Positions 48,447-59,335 of a stretch of 64,000 nucleotides of DNA are shown here, in pieces. A model generated the notes under the pieces. The model was not told the origin of the DNA. It ran no database searches and saw only the letters and a list, made by a program, of their open reading frames with translations. The position numbers were made by a program, and so were the translations under genes. Every line of letters begins with the position of its first letter. The first letter of the stretch is position 1. The DNA is from Acanthacorydalis orientalis (lineage: Eukaryota > Arthropoda > Insecta > Megaloptera > Corydalidae), in contig CM068313.1 of assembly GCA_034766995.1 (NCBI GenBank), positions 39,683,996 through 39,747,995 of the forward strand, given 5' to 3'.

Positions 48447-49071
48447 GAGCTATCTGTAAATTGAAAATATGATTGAAAATAAAATTTCCAGCTTTTCAAA
48501 ATTTGTCGCCCAAAAAATTTGCTGCCCGTTCAAATTTTCCGTCTTGTGCAGTGGTCCATGTTGCCCCTGTCTAAATCCTATGCCGATTGTGACAATATTT
48601 TATATATTTATGAAAACTTTTCATGAGCTATGTAATAGTTTCTTTAATTTTTAAATAGATAAGTATAAAACAAAATAAGTAAAAACAATATTTCTGTATT
48701 ATTGCGATTCTGTATTCTAAATTTAATGAAATGCATTTCTTTAAATTTCTATGAACATAAGTTTTCAACGTATTTGTTGAAATGTATTTTTTTTTAATCC
48801 ACTTACTTTTAAAGTTCATGTTCTTTGCAATATTCTTAAAATACGTTTCTTGCGGTAAACATATTTTTTAATCTCTTAACAAAACGTTCCTGGAAGCTTC
48901 AGTACACTGATTACTTTTTAATTCGACTCTTAACAATAATGTTATTCTCTGGAAAGACATCGTTATAACTTTTTTGGCTCTAACCCAAACGTATTTACAG
49001 CAAAATCAAATTAAATTATTCTTTTGAATAATAATATACACGTATACACATATTTTTATGCATACATTTTG

Positions 49072-49078
<7 letters not shown>
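48447..49078. other. AT-rich gene-free stretch
   Basis: No gene or element recognised. Confidence 0.6.

Positions 49079-49168
<90 letters not shown>
49079..49168. repeat. (TA)n microsatellite, ~90 bp
   Basis: TA run with one TATG interruption near 49131. Confidence 0.95.
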
Positions 49169-49170
<2 letters not shown>

Positions 49171-49383
49171 GTTATAATGATGTGCGTATGCATATATGTG
49201 TGCATGAATACCCGATACTACACATACGATTCGTTTCCTAAATTGTCAATTCATTGTTCAATATAATAGGTATTGTGTAATAGTAATTGAAAGAATTTTG
49301 GGCTTGTCGTATGTTTTTATTGTGTACACTGACATTGGACCGAAACAATAAAAGATTTAATAATCCGAAAACATGAAAATGTA

Positions 49384-49388
<5 letters not shown>

Positions 49389-49457
<69 letters not shown>
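49389..49457. repeat. (TA)n microsatellite, ~69 bp
   Basis: TA run with short TATG variants at both edges. Confidence 0.95.
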
Positions 49458-49941
49458 AACGTGCATTTATGTTTACGTATTGTTAAAAAATAATTTTTAT
49501 TCTAACACAGTATGTATTCTTATCTCTCAATTCATTGAATACACACAAAAGCGGTTGAATATTTTTTTAAAAAAAATGATAACAAAAGATAAAATACGTC
49601 AAGTATTAAATTTTAATGCGGAATTGATTTTTTTTATATGTCAAATCTCTATCGGATTTTTTTCGGATAATCGTTAATTGAATTTTCTCTTTTGTAGTTG
49701 AACGTTCAAAGGTCCAATATAGGTATGCAGCATTTCACAATGCAAATTTCTTTTTATTTTAGAATTTAATGAATACGGTATTATATTTTAATCGGTTCTC
49801 TGCCTTTGTTTCTCTTTAGTTATAACGGATATGTGTTAGTTTTTATTACTAAAAGATTATTATAAAAAAAAGACATTTAATGTATGGTATGAATATTTGA
49901 TTTCATTAAATTAATATTTAATTCATTCGAACTTATATATG

Positions 49942-49976
<35 letters not shown>

Positions 49977-49985
49977 GTAAGTTTA

Positions 49986-50028
<43 letters not shown>

Positions 50029-50249
50029 AAAGTAAAAAATCTGTTTTTGTTTATTTTATTGATATTTTTTTGTTTATTAGAAAATGTAATAAGGATATTA
50101 ATGAATTTATTATGATAAAAATTAACACCTTTGTTTTTTTTCAGAAATCATAATTCTACAAGTAATGTAATGGTTTTACTTAAGGTAAGATTATTATAAT
50201 TTTAATTAGTGATAATTTTTTATGCGTATATTTACTCGTATATATAATC

Positions 50250-50299
<50 letters not shown>

Positions 50300-50505
50300 G
50301 TATAATATATGTATATGTGGCCCTGCCTATGTAGATGTGCGAACATACAAACGATTATAAATATTAACAAATACCCAATTAAGTCCAGTGCGATGAGGAT
50401 TATGTTCTTAGTTACCACATAATTATGGTGTACGATAAAGATAATGAAAGATCTATCTCAAATATGAGACTAATAAACAGTTATATATACCCACACAAAC
50501 GTACA

Positions 50506-50560
<55 letters not shown>

Positions 50561-50760
50561 CGTATGTGTGTGAAGAAAAAATAAGAATTTAGAGTAAAAT
50601 ATTTTCTATATACTATATTCTATATACGATACTTACAATTGTATATAGTTGACACAAAATTATTAACAAAATAACTTAAATATACTTACTATATAAATAT
50701 ATAACTTAAATATACTTACTTAAAAATTACTTACTTAAATATAATACAAACACACACATA

Positions 50761-50808
<48 letters not shown>

Positions 50809-51178
50809 GTAAGTACCTGTATGTATGTATAAAAAACGGGAATATTTTCTTTATGTAATAAAAAAAATTCATTCGTAAGACTTTAAAACTTTGTTGTTTT
50901 TAAAACGTGTTCTGTAAGAGAAAGAATTCACATAAAAATGTAATCGAGATGAACGACCACCCAACTTTGCTTCAGATCATTAGTTTTTCTTGTTCGTTTA
51001 CATTTCTGTTACATTGAATAATTGTTATTTTATTTATTTATTCATTCAGTTGAACATCAATGTAAGTGATCATTATTCATTTGAAATAAAATATATAGAG
51101 ATGAAAATGTTCTATCTAAAATTAAATACATTTATATTAAATTGAATGATGGTATATCTATATAGATATAGATATAGA
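49458..51178. other. AT-rich DNA with dense (TA)n
   Basis: (TA)n at about 49946-49975, 49990-50025, 50251-50296, 50511-50559 and 50763-50803. A small tandem repeat of AACTTAAATATACTTACT-like units spans about 50668-50742, and an ATAGAT repeat lies at about 51157-51180. One exon-like segment is listed separately. Confidence 0.75.
50145..50184 (+). other. candidate 40-nt exon
   Basis: A strong acceptor (CTTTGTTTTTTTTCAG, ending 50144) precedes 40 bases ending CTTAAG, followed by the donor GTAAGA. One frame is open: one base, then NHNSTSNVMVLLK. The entry and exit phases are the same as in the 19665-19692 candidate, so the two would not simply join in one frame. Unproven. Confidence 0.25.
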
Positions 51179-51386
51179 TAAGGTAATTCAATTTAGGATT
51201 CAACATAGAAGGGGGCGCAGCAAGTATTAAAAGGGGGTGCAGCGATTAAGTCTTGTTATTTTTTATTTAGTATTTTAGTTCAATTCGATACTAAAATACA
51301 ATTAAACTAAAACAGTAAATGGAGGATAAGATGTTTTTTTTTAATTTTTGTGTTTTTTAATCATTTCATGTTGAAACCTAAGTTGA

Positions 51387-51390
<4 letters not shown>
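51179..51390. mobile_element. unclassified TA-flanked MITE, copy 4
   Basis: Left end AGGTAATTCAATTTAGGATT; right end read inward TGAGTCAACTTAGGTTTCAA. Centre TTAGTATTTTAGTTCAATTC and ACAATTAAACTAAAACAGTA form the nested hairpin. A (TA)n tract (51391-51445) abuts the right end. About 212 bp; it carries AAGGGGGTGCAGCGATT near its left arm. Confidence 0.75.
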
Positions 51391-51445
<55 letters not shown>

Positions 51446-51548
51446 TCGTATAGGTAGGTAGACAGATTTTTCATAGTCTATAAATACACTGTATTTATTT
51501 AATGTTTTGTTTTAAATCGAAAAACATGTACACATACCCTATTTTATA

Positions 51549-51553
<5 letters not shown>

Positions 51554-51616
<63 letters not shown>
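51554..51616. repeat. (TA)n microsatellite, ~63 bp
   Basis: Pure alternating TA run. Confidence 0.95.
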
Positions 51617-51618
<2 letters not shown>

Positions 51619-51820
51619 TGTATATGTGTATGTATGTACTATATGTGAATAGTTTTATTTCAATTTATTTTTTAACTTAAAAATTTTAAATTTCTCAGCC
51701 TTAGGTATTATTTTAAACGATGAACAGTAAAACTGAAAATAGTTAAAATAAGTTCTTTGTACTCAAAATATTTATTTATTCAAATATTATTTTATTTCGA
51801 TGTAAAAATACATTTTATTA

Positions 51821-51945
51821 TATAGATTGATTCAATTTAGGCTTCCAGATGAAACTGTAAAATAGGGTGCAGGGATTACGAAAAGTTATGTTTTTTACTT
51901 AATATAGTCAACACAATACACTTTACGTAGTAATCAACTCAATTG
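51821..51945. mobile_element. unclassified MITE, copy 5 (one end)
   Basis: Only the left end is clear (TAGATTGATTCAATTTAGGC, then TTCCAGATGAAA and GGGTGCAGGGATTACG, the same order as copy 4). The right part has diverged or been replaced by the (TA)n that follows at 51964. Confidence 0.55.
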
Positions 51946-51959
51946 AGGACTAAGTCAAA

Positions 51960-51963
<4 letters not shown>

Positions 51964-52051
<88 letters not shown>

Positions 52052-52077
52052 ATGTATATTATATATATATATATATT
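51964..52077. repeat. longest (TA)n tract, ~114 bp
   Basis: About 77 bp of pure TA, then further TA blocks after TT and GTATT interruptions. The longest alternating block seen in the window. Confidence 0.95.
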
Positions 52078-52327
52078 AGTATATCATTGCAAATTTTTTT
52101 TATGTTTCTTCGTGGAGCTGAAAATGCGTATTCAGAACTCATTGTAATTCTTTTCAATTTCATATTCCTGCAAAATGAAAATCTATTGAAATGCGAATCA
52201 TTATAAAAGAGAAGCACAGAACAGAATTCGTAAATAACAATTCCAATCAGCAATCAGTTCACAAAATATTACGAATCGATACCGAAATCATATTGTGCTT
52301 CGAAATCAAACCGAATAATATACACAC

Positions 52328-52395
<68 letters not shown>

Positions 52396-52482
52396 GTATA
52401 TAAACATTGAAATTTGAATAATAAATGTATACATATTTTCAAACAGAATAATTTGCATATACATTTTAGAAAGATGTTAATT

Positions 52483-52542
<60 letters not shown>

Positions 52543-52716
52543 AATGTACTGTTTACAAGATACGTTGTCAGTTAGTACATGATTTGCTTTTAATTTATTA
52601 TATTTTAATTTGTATCTCAATTAGTTCAAATTTCAAATAAAAATGCATTAAGTCAAATCATTAAGTTCGTACTATAAACTATAGTCATAAATTCAATTTA
52701 GTAATATTGTTGTCTT

Positions 52717-52747
<31 letters not shown>

Positions 52748-52748
52748 A

Positions 52749-52784
<36 letters not shown>

Positions 52785-53354
52785 ACAATGCTTTAAATAT
52801 ATCATTTTATCAAAAGTTTGGAAGATAAAAAAAGATAAAGTCAACATCGGATATGCGTCAGAGAAATTGTTTTTCAGTTTAGAAAATGTATGGATATATA
52901 AAAACATTGATTTCATAAATACTTGAATAAGTAACGATCAGATGAGTACATTAACAATACATGTTTCAAATTGTGAACAGTCAGCAGGTTTTGTCTATGG
53001 TAGTATATATATTACCATATATGTTAAATATATATGGTAGTTGTATTCATTTATGAATAATTAACAGGAAAACTGAATTATATTTCGAGTTATTACTGCA
53101 TTGAAACATTGGGCATGTTGATCCTTATTTAAGCTTAAAATGACAGGATAAAATGTCAGTGTTCGTGTTTATGTAAGACACTCTATTGTTGTACGTCGCC
53201 TAATTTATAAATACAGGTGACGTTGATAGTGAGAGTAATTTGTATCCACATAAAACATTTATTTGTCTGAGACATAAACTTAAATAGAGCATTGTCTTTA
53301 TTTGAGATATAAACGATAGTTATCACATTTTTGTTATTAGTTATTATTTGTATA

Positions 53355-53396
<42 letters not shown>

Positions 53397-53516
53397 TATG
53401 GAATTTAATTAATTAAAAAATTGCCATTTTCTGACATATGAAAAACATCAATCTATCTTCGTAATTTTTAAAAACATCTATTTTAAGTACTGTCTTTTAC
53501 ATAGGAGATTTCGCTA
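52078..53516. other. AT-rich DNA with dense (TA)n
   Basis: (TA)n at about 52331-52392, 52493-52540, 52723-52781 (one ATGTA interruption) and 53360-53394. At about 53000-53041 ACCATATAT and ATATATGGTA form a small palindrome. No gene recognised. Confidence 0.75.
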
Positions 53517-53590
53517 TATAGGGAGTCATTCAACTTAGGCTTTCATACGAAAGTATTATATTAAAAAAACGTAAAAATTAAAGAAAAACA
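53517..53590. mobile_element. unclassified MITE, copy 6 (one end)
   Basis: TATAGGGAGTCATTCAACTT then AGGCTTTCATACGAAAGTAT, matching the left arm of the family. The right arm is not found. Confidence 0.5.
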
Positions 53591-53748
53591 TCACATGAGA
53601 GTAAATACAAGTAACTGAAATGTTACTTCAATTAAAATTGTCTAGTTATAGAACTACTGTTATTTAGTATTTGTTTTAACTTTATATTGGATGGGTTTTT
53701 TTCTTTTATAGTAGTTATTTCTTATATTCATTGTCATACCATAGGCTC

Positions 53749-53808
<60 letters not shown>

Positions 53809-54124
53809 TATGTGTGTGTGTGTGTCTATCTCTGTATATAATCGCATTGATTCAGCACGATAGAGTAGCCTCGAAGAACACTAAATAATGTCTTTTATTC
53901 TTTTTCTATTTATTTGAGTTTCACAAATGGATACGTAAATAAGTTTTTCGCGAACATAATACAATACAGACTGCTTCAAAGCGAACACGCAGTGCGGTAC
54001 TTCAGTTTTTCTCCCGTAGATACCTTATGGAACGAACAGCATTTTTATAAAAATCCCGGTAATAACTAGGTTTTGTTACTCGACATATATTGTAATAATA
54101 TTTTTGTTTCCTTTATCACGTATA

Positions 54125-54162
<38 letters not shown>

Positions 54163-54663
54163 TTTTTTAAATTAAAGTAATAAATAAATATTTAAATAGG
54201 TTCGTTAGTTTAGAAATGAATTGTTTCGAAAACAATGACATAGTATTAATGTACATAATTTTCATAATATTATGATAATATAATTTTCATAAAATGTATA
54301 ACTAAATAGTTCTTTAATTATATATACACATTTTAATGATCAATAGATTCATTTTTTTATTTATGTAATGCTAATCTAATAATTTATTTGCATAAAGCAA
54401 TAGTTTAGATATGTAGTTCATTATTTTTAATATTGGAAATGTTTACTGTGGTTCTCAAGTCAGTACTGATATTTCCAAATAACTAAACTTCATACATCAA
54501 TCATTGTCTCTTTTAAGTTTGTTGCACATACTGGTTTGCTAGATTACCTTAACTCTTACTAAGTGTTATAGTTTTCATTGCGTATATTTCGTTTTTAGGT
54601 TCCGTTAAAACTAAGTCTCTGGGTTAAATTAGGTAAACCGAATTCTCAACAATAATATAGGTA
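53591..54663. other. AT-rich gene-free stretch
   Basis: (TA)n at about 53752-53810 followed by (TG)n to about 53825, and at 54130-54160. The part at 53840-54080 is slightly richer in CpG (GAACACGCAGTGCGGTAC). No gene recognised. Confidence 0.65.
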
Positions 54664-55658
54664 AATAGAGGATATTTAATATTATCATTTTGATCTATGT
54701 TGGGGAATCTGGGGAAGTTTGATCCTATTTTCAAAAAAAATCAATGTAATGTCAATTTTTCATAGGAACTAAATGTGTAAAATTAATTGAATACCGTGCG
54801 TAATACTTATACATTTTTAAAGAATTTTTAATTCTAATGAAAAAGGTCAATTACTTAATGTTTTTTGAAGTAGGAAAAATAGGATCCAACCTTCCGAGTT
54901 ACGGGAGGTTTGACCTTAGTGTTAAATGAATCACTGACATTTCGAATAACAGGGTATTATCTGGTTTATTGTATTATAAACTGATTCATACAACTATTAT
55001 AAACAAATACTTGTTAAATAATAATATGGCTCCACCTATATATCATTACAAACAAAATATTAAGTGTAAATCACCGTGGAGAAAGAATAGTGAACATTTT
55101 AGCTTCAATAACATAGCAGCTTCAATAAAACGAGAAAAGATATTATACATTCTTTTTCGAACAACAAGATCACAAAGAATTACATATTACATGTATTTAT
55201 ACGAAATTGTACGAAATAATTGATTTAGTGATAACGTAATGTCAAATTAACTTGACTTTGACAGTGAAACTGTACGGTCAAACCACCCGAGTAATCCAAT
55301 TACGACATAGACGTATAAAGATATACATAAACAGCACTTTTTTGATTTAATGGCTCCAGAAATCGTTAAATAAGAGCGCAACGAGTAATAACCAAAGTTA
55401 ATAACATTTGGTTTTATTTACTATTTGTAAATATTAGCTTGCACAGTAAGTAAAAAATTACAATTGTGTAGACCACTTTTTCTTTTTGTAATAATTTGTT
55501 TCACATAAAGTTTTCAGATTTCTTGTTTTGAAAATTATGTTTTCGTGATTATATTTTTATGAAAACATTTTTAGAATTTTTTTCGCAATGTTACCAGTCT
55601 AGTATTTTGAGTAGGATCAAACTTCCCGTAAGGTCAATCATCCCGATGTTCCTCTATT
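54664..55658 (+). mobile_element. pogo-like element relic
   Basis: The outer sequences ATAGAGGA on the left and TTCCTCTATT on the right are inverted. Inside them GGGGAAGTTTGATCCTA (about 54711) faces TAGGATCAAACTTCCC (about 55612). Related motifs recur at about 54875-54920 (CCAACCTTCCGAG, GGGAGGTTTGACC) and 55276-55295 (GGTCAAACCACCCGAG), giving subterminal binding-site-like repeats. About 995 bp, with a possible pogo helix-turn-helix inside. Classification is tentative. Confidence 0.5.
55032..55223 (+). pseudogene. possible PSQ-type helix-turn-helix of pogo transposase
   Basis: MAPPIYHYKQ starts at about 55026 and is followed by KSPWRKNSEHFSFNNIAASI and KREKILY. The basic start (MAPP-Y--K), a W after about 20 residues, and an A-I-lysine-rich helix resemble the N-terminal PSQ DNA-binding domain of pogo/Tigger transposases. 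A frameshift then gives FSNNKITKNYILH, as expected for the recognition helix. There is no catalytic domain. Similarity is weak and rests on pattern only. Confidence 0.4.
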
Positions 55659-56649
55659 CGAAAAAAATCGAAATGGGTCTATTCTGTTGAAAAAAATATT
55701 CATCCTTATACAGCTGACACATTACGGACACAATTGATTCCTGAATCATGTTTAAATATAGAACACCAGTATCCGTTCCGTCAAAAAATGAACTTTAACC
55801 AAACTAATGGATTATAAGCCAGAATATACTTCTAATTCTAATAAAATTTCAACGTGTTTTACCTGAGTGTGTGGATTCCCGATCGAAAGTGTAACGATTT
55901 ATTATGCTATTTAATTTTAAATGTAGTTTCTGCTATTTATGCCCGAAATCATTCATGAAACTCGAATCGATGATCAAGATCCTTTTCATTCAAGGCATGT
56001 GCTAAACTTGAAATATAAAATGTCAACCTCGTGCAATTTAAAATTCGATGAACGCTTACTCTACTGATTATTATCTTGAGAACACCTTGCCTTATGGATT
56101 TTCTTGGCAATTGTGTAAATCGTAATATATGCATGTCCTTCACAATACCATTCAATTTTATAGTTTTAGATTATTTTAAACAGAAGGGCTACCTTTAGAT
56201 TATGTTAAATGGGTCATTTGTACACTTTTTCTCATACTCATTTTAGTCAGGTTTAGATAACAAATATCTCACGATTCGGTACTAGAAAAACGCTATGCAT
56301 TTTCTCTTATTTTCTTAACTCTTTATGCTTATGTTTTCCGTGTCTAAGACTAAGACAATTTATCACACATGACAATACGAGGCTGGTTGGACAAAATTAT
56401 CGTATGACATATATTCTAATAATATAGATAAATATTCATTATTTAAGACTGCAGTTTGTCGTATTCTGTGTGCACACGGCCATTCTTTACAAACTTAGAA
56501 TTTCTGGATATATTAATTTCTTGGAGAAATATTTTCTTAATTCCGTTCTTTAGTTTCAATCTTAAGAGCTGGTTTTAACTGAATAGCAGTCAGAATATCG
56601 TAATTGAATATCAGAGAGAAATTAATTTTTTTTCTGTTAGATTTTTCTC

Positions 56650-56686
<37 letters not shown>

Positions 56687-57074
56687 AATTTTGGCGATAA
56701 AAAAGTGAATAGGTGTTACCAGGTCACAGTAGCCGTACGAAATAGTTATTACATTTTTATTTAAAAATTAACAAAAAATAGCTGTTCTAAACTGATTCAT
56801 TATTATAAAGCAATATCCATTTGTTTCTATTTTAAATTTCTGGTCATTTCGAATTGTGTTGCATAAATAACATAAAACGTCAATGTAATATTCTTCTACA
56901 ATAGATCAAGACTTCACACTTAGAAAAATATTCATAAAATTTAAAGAAATTAGAAAAATGAACACAAAACCATGTAATAAGAGAGCACACTTCAAAAATG
57001 ATGGAATCTAAATGAAATATTAAAACGAAATATAAATAGTACCTAACTATTAACACCTGTTTGAAAGTACTTTA
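55659..57074. other. AT-rich gene-free stretch
   Basis: (TA)n at about 56653-56685. The stretch 55850-56160 has mixed composition without a supported open frame. Nothing else recognised. Confidence 0.6.
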
Positions 57075-58331
57075 TTAGGTTGGTGCAAAAGTAATTGCGA
57101 TTTTTATCATTTTAAGTTTTGCACCGAATTTTCTAGTTACCTTTATGTTTTGTTATAGTCATGTGACACATCGTTATAAACAATGAAATTTAGCACTACT
57201 GATTTCATTTTATGTATATTTTGTTTTCATTCTTTAGTATTATTATATATAACCTCTTAAATTAGTCATGGGAAAAAGCAAATTTGATTTTGTTGCATGA
57301 GTTTAAATTGGGACGTAAAGCAACAGAAACTGCTCGAAATATCAAATTTGTTTTTGGCGAAGAGTCAATTAGTGAACATACAGCTCAACACTGGTTCCAA
57401 AAATGTTATAGCTTTGATGAGGAGGAGGAGAATCGACGTCCTTCAACTTTAGACAATAATGATTTTAAAACCATTATTGAAGTGGACCCAGGTAAAACAA
57501 CTCGAGAGATGGCAGAAAAACTCAATGTTGATCATTCAACAGTTGTTCGACATTTGAGCTTAATTGGAAAAACAAAAAAGCTGGATAAATGGATGTCGTA
57601 TGAACTAAACGAACATCAAGTAATTCAGCGATACGAAGTCTGCTCTACGCTTCTTTTGCGTAACAAAAATGATCCCTTTCTTTATCGGATTGCCACATGT
57701 GATGAAAAGTGTATTCTATACAACAATCGTAAACGTTCATCACAATGACTAGACCGAAGAGAAGCACGAAATCTGTTTCCTAAACCGAAGCTTGATAAAA
57801 AAAAGATTATGATCACTGTTTGGTGGTCGGGAAGTGGCATCATTCACCACAACTTCTTAAATCCTGGTGAAAAAATAATAGCAGAAAAATATCAGGAAAT
57901 AGAAAAGTGGATGAGAAATTGTATCGTTTACGGCCAGTATTATTAAATCGAAGAGGACCAATTCTTCTTCATGACAATGCTCGACCACATGTCTCACAAA
58001 TGACTAAAAAAAATAAATGAACTGGTTTATGAAACCTTACCTTATACACTCCTTTTTCTCCGACAGATTATCATTTTTTTATACATTTGAATAATTTCAT
58101 ACGAGATAAGGTTTTCACAGATGAAGCGTCAGCACAAAACGCTTTCGATGAATTCGTTAATTCCAGGATTCCAGAATTCTATCTTGTAGGAATAAACAAA
58201 CTTGTTTCCCGTTGAGAGAATTGTGTGCATGCCAATCGTCTTTATTTTGATTAATAAATATAATTTTTAACTGATATATTCGTCTTTATACTCGATACGT
58301 AAAAACTGCAATTATTTTTGCATCAACCTAA
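57075..58331 (+). mobile_element. near full-length mariner, broken (M11)
   Basis: TTAGGTTGGTGCAAAAGTAA at the left and TTATTTTTGCATCAACCTAA at the right. TA precedes the left end (57073-57074), while TG follows the right end. 1257 bp, close to a complete mariner. The left end matches the human Hsmar1/MADE1 end for its first 25 or so bases, so it belongs to the cecropia-like group. It is the only copy of the TTAGGTTGG group here that keeps the catalytic half. Confidence 0.93.
57268..58254 (+). pseudogene. mariner transposase, cecropia-like, frameshifted (M11)
   Basis: ATG at 57268, with an early frameshift, then an open run 57284-57748: LHEFKLGRKATETARNIKFV, the second helix-turn-helix TTREMAEKLNVDHSTVVRHL, KKLDKWMSYEL, and FLYRIATCDEKCILYNNRKR holding the first catalytic D (with W replaced by C). 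A TGA stop follows. Then LDRREARNLFPKPKLDKKK, VWWSGSGIIHHNFLNPGEKI, after shifts ILLHDNARPHVSQM (second D) and SPTDYHFF (third D), and the C-terminus INKLVSR-ENCVHANRLYFD. Several frameshifts and stops make it inactive. Confidence 0.9.
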
Positions 58332-58785
58332 TGCAAAAACCTATAACATCTGCCCGAAAACTTTTTGAAGTGATTTCTTATGTTTACATAGTTATCAATA
58401 TGTTATCTTCTGCTTTTGTATTAACCCACATAAACAGCCGTGTGTATGTAAACAATGATAAACGTTTGTAATGATTCACTTATTTGATTAATTTTGGGTT
58501 TTAGCTTTAAATGTTGCTTTTAATGTCGAATTTGAAATAAAAAATATATGCATCTGAAATTACTAATTGTATACAAATGAATGGAAGTATAAAATATACA
58601 TGAGTAAAAACAATTTAGAATTGTTCAATTTGATTGCTCGAATAATTAATGTTTTGAAACAATAAATAAATATGTGTGTAACATTTTCTCATATAGAGTA
58701 AAATTATGTCAGCTCAATATTATCGTTCAGTTCAAATCGAAACAACTCATCGAAAATTCAGCCCGTTATCATTTTAAACCGATTA
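58332..58785. other. AT-rich gene-free stretch
   Basis: No element or gene recognised. Confidence 0.6.
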
Positions 58786-59335
58786 TAACGATATCAATGA
58801 CACGGATCATAAAGTATAAATTTTGAAAACGCTCCGCTTTTCAAAAATGTCAATATAATGAAGATGATTACAAACGGTTTGACTTGTCGACGAATCGAAA
58901 AAAGTGCCACATCAATCTGTACTCTGACAACAAAATAAAAAAAAAGTACTGACTCGTGATTCGCATCCAGCGCGAGCATCCCCATCCGATCGTCGGGTCT
59001 ATTTTTCTCTATGCGTTTATTGATAACCATAGTAACAGGTCCGTTAGGGTGAAACGGTGTGAGAACAGGAAATTTCACCACAGAGAACGATGATACCGAG
59101 TGGGGGTTCACAGTGACGTTCATAGTCACGGGGATGAAAAGACGTATGCGAGAACTAACAGCCGGCTTCGATCCACCGGACCGTACAGTTCCAGTGGCTG
59201 TAACCTTGACCCTGACACGCCCGCCCACGACCTGCCCCACCCGTATTCTCTTCGTCGTCTTTCATCGTTTCTCTTCCTTTTCGCCGCTACCAAATGATGC
59301 ATTCCACACCCAAGCGTGCTTCGAGTGAAAATAGA
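58786..59335. other. GC-rich island, possible exon or promoter
   Basis: The strongest GC and CpG island of the window (CATCCAGCGCGAGCATCCC, CCCGCCCACGACCTGCCCC). Long frames are open on both strands: minus 58794-59240 (148 codons) and plus 59059-59328 (89 codons). Neither has a motif I recognise. On the minus strand, MNVTVNPHSVSSFSVVKFPV and MVINKRIEKNRPDDRMGM look protein-like, but open frames on both strands are expected in GC-rich DNA. It may be a first exon or promoter of a neighbouring gene, or an introgressed element piece. Confidence 0.4.

Noticed and set aside
49079..52781. CRISPR array or centromeric satellite
   Set aside because: The repeats are simple TA dinucleotides without distinct spacers or a higher-order unit, so they are microsatellites.
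54436..54480. GGTTCTCAAGTCAGTACTGAT as a piggyBac end
   Set aside because: It resembles the subterminal GGTCAGTTCTGAC of the 27.3-kb element, but no TTAA with a CCC-type end is next to it.
54969..55223. 84-codon frame as an intact gene
   Set aside because: The only recognisable part is a PSQ-like start inside it, followed by a frameshift, and it lies between inverted pogo-like ends. It is better read as a transposon relic.
59059..59328. Plus-strand 89-codon frame in the GC-rich island
   Set aside because: An overlapping 148-codon frame is open on the other strand, as expected when GC-rich DNA has few stop codons. No motif favours either, so neither was called as a gene.
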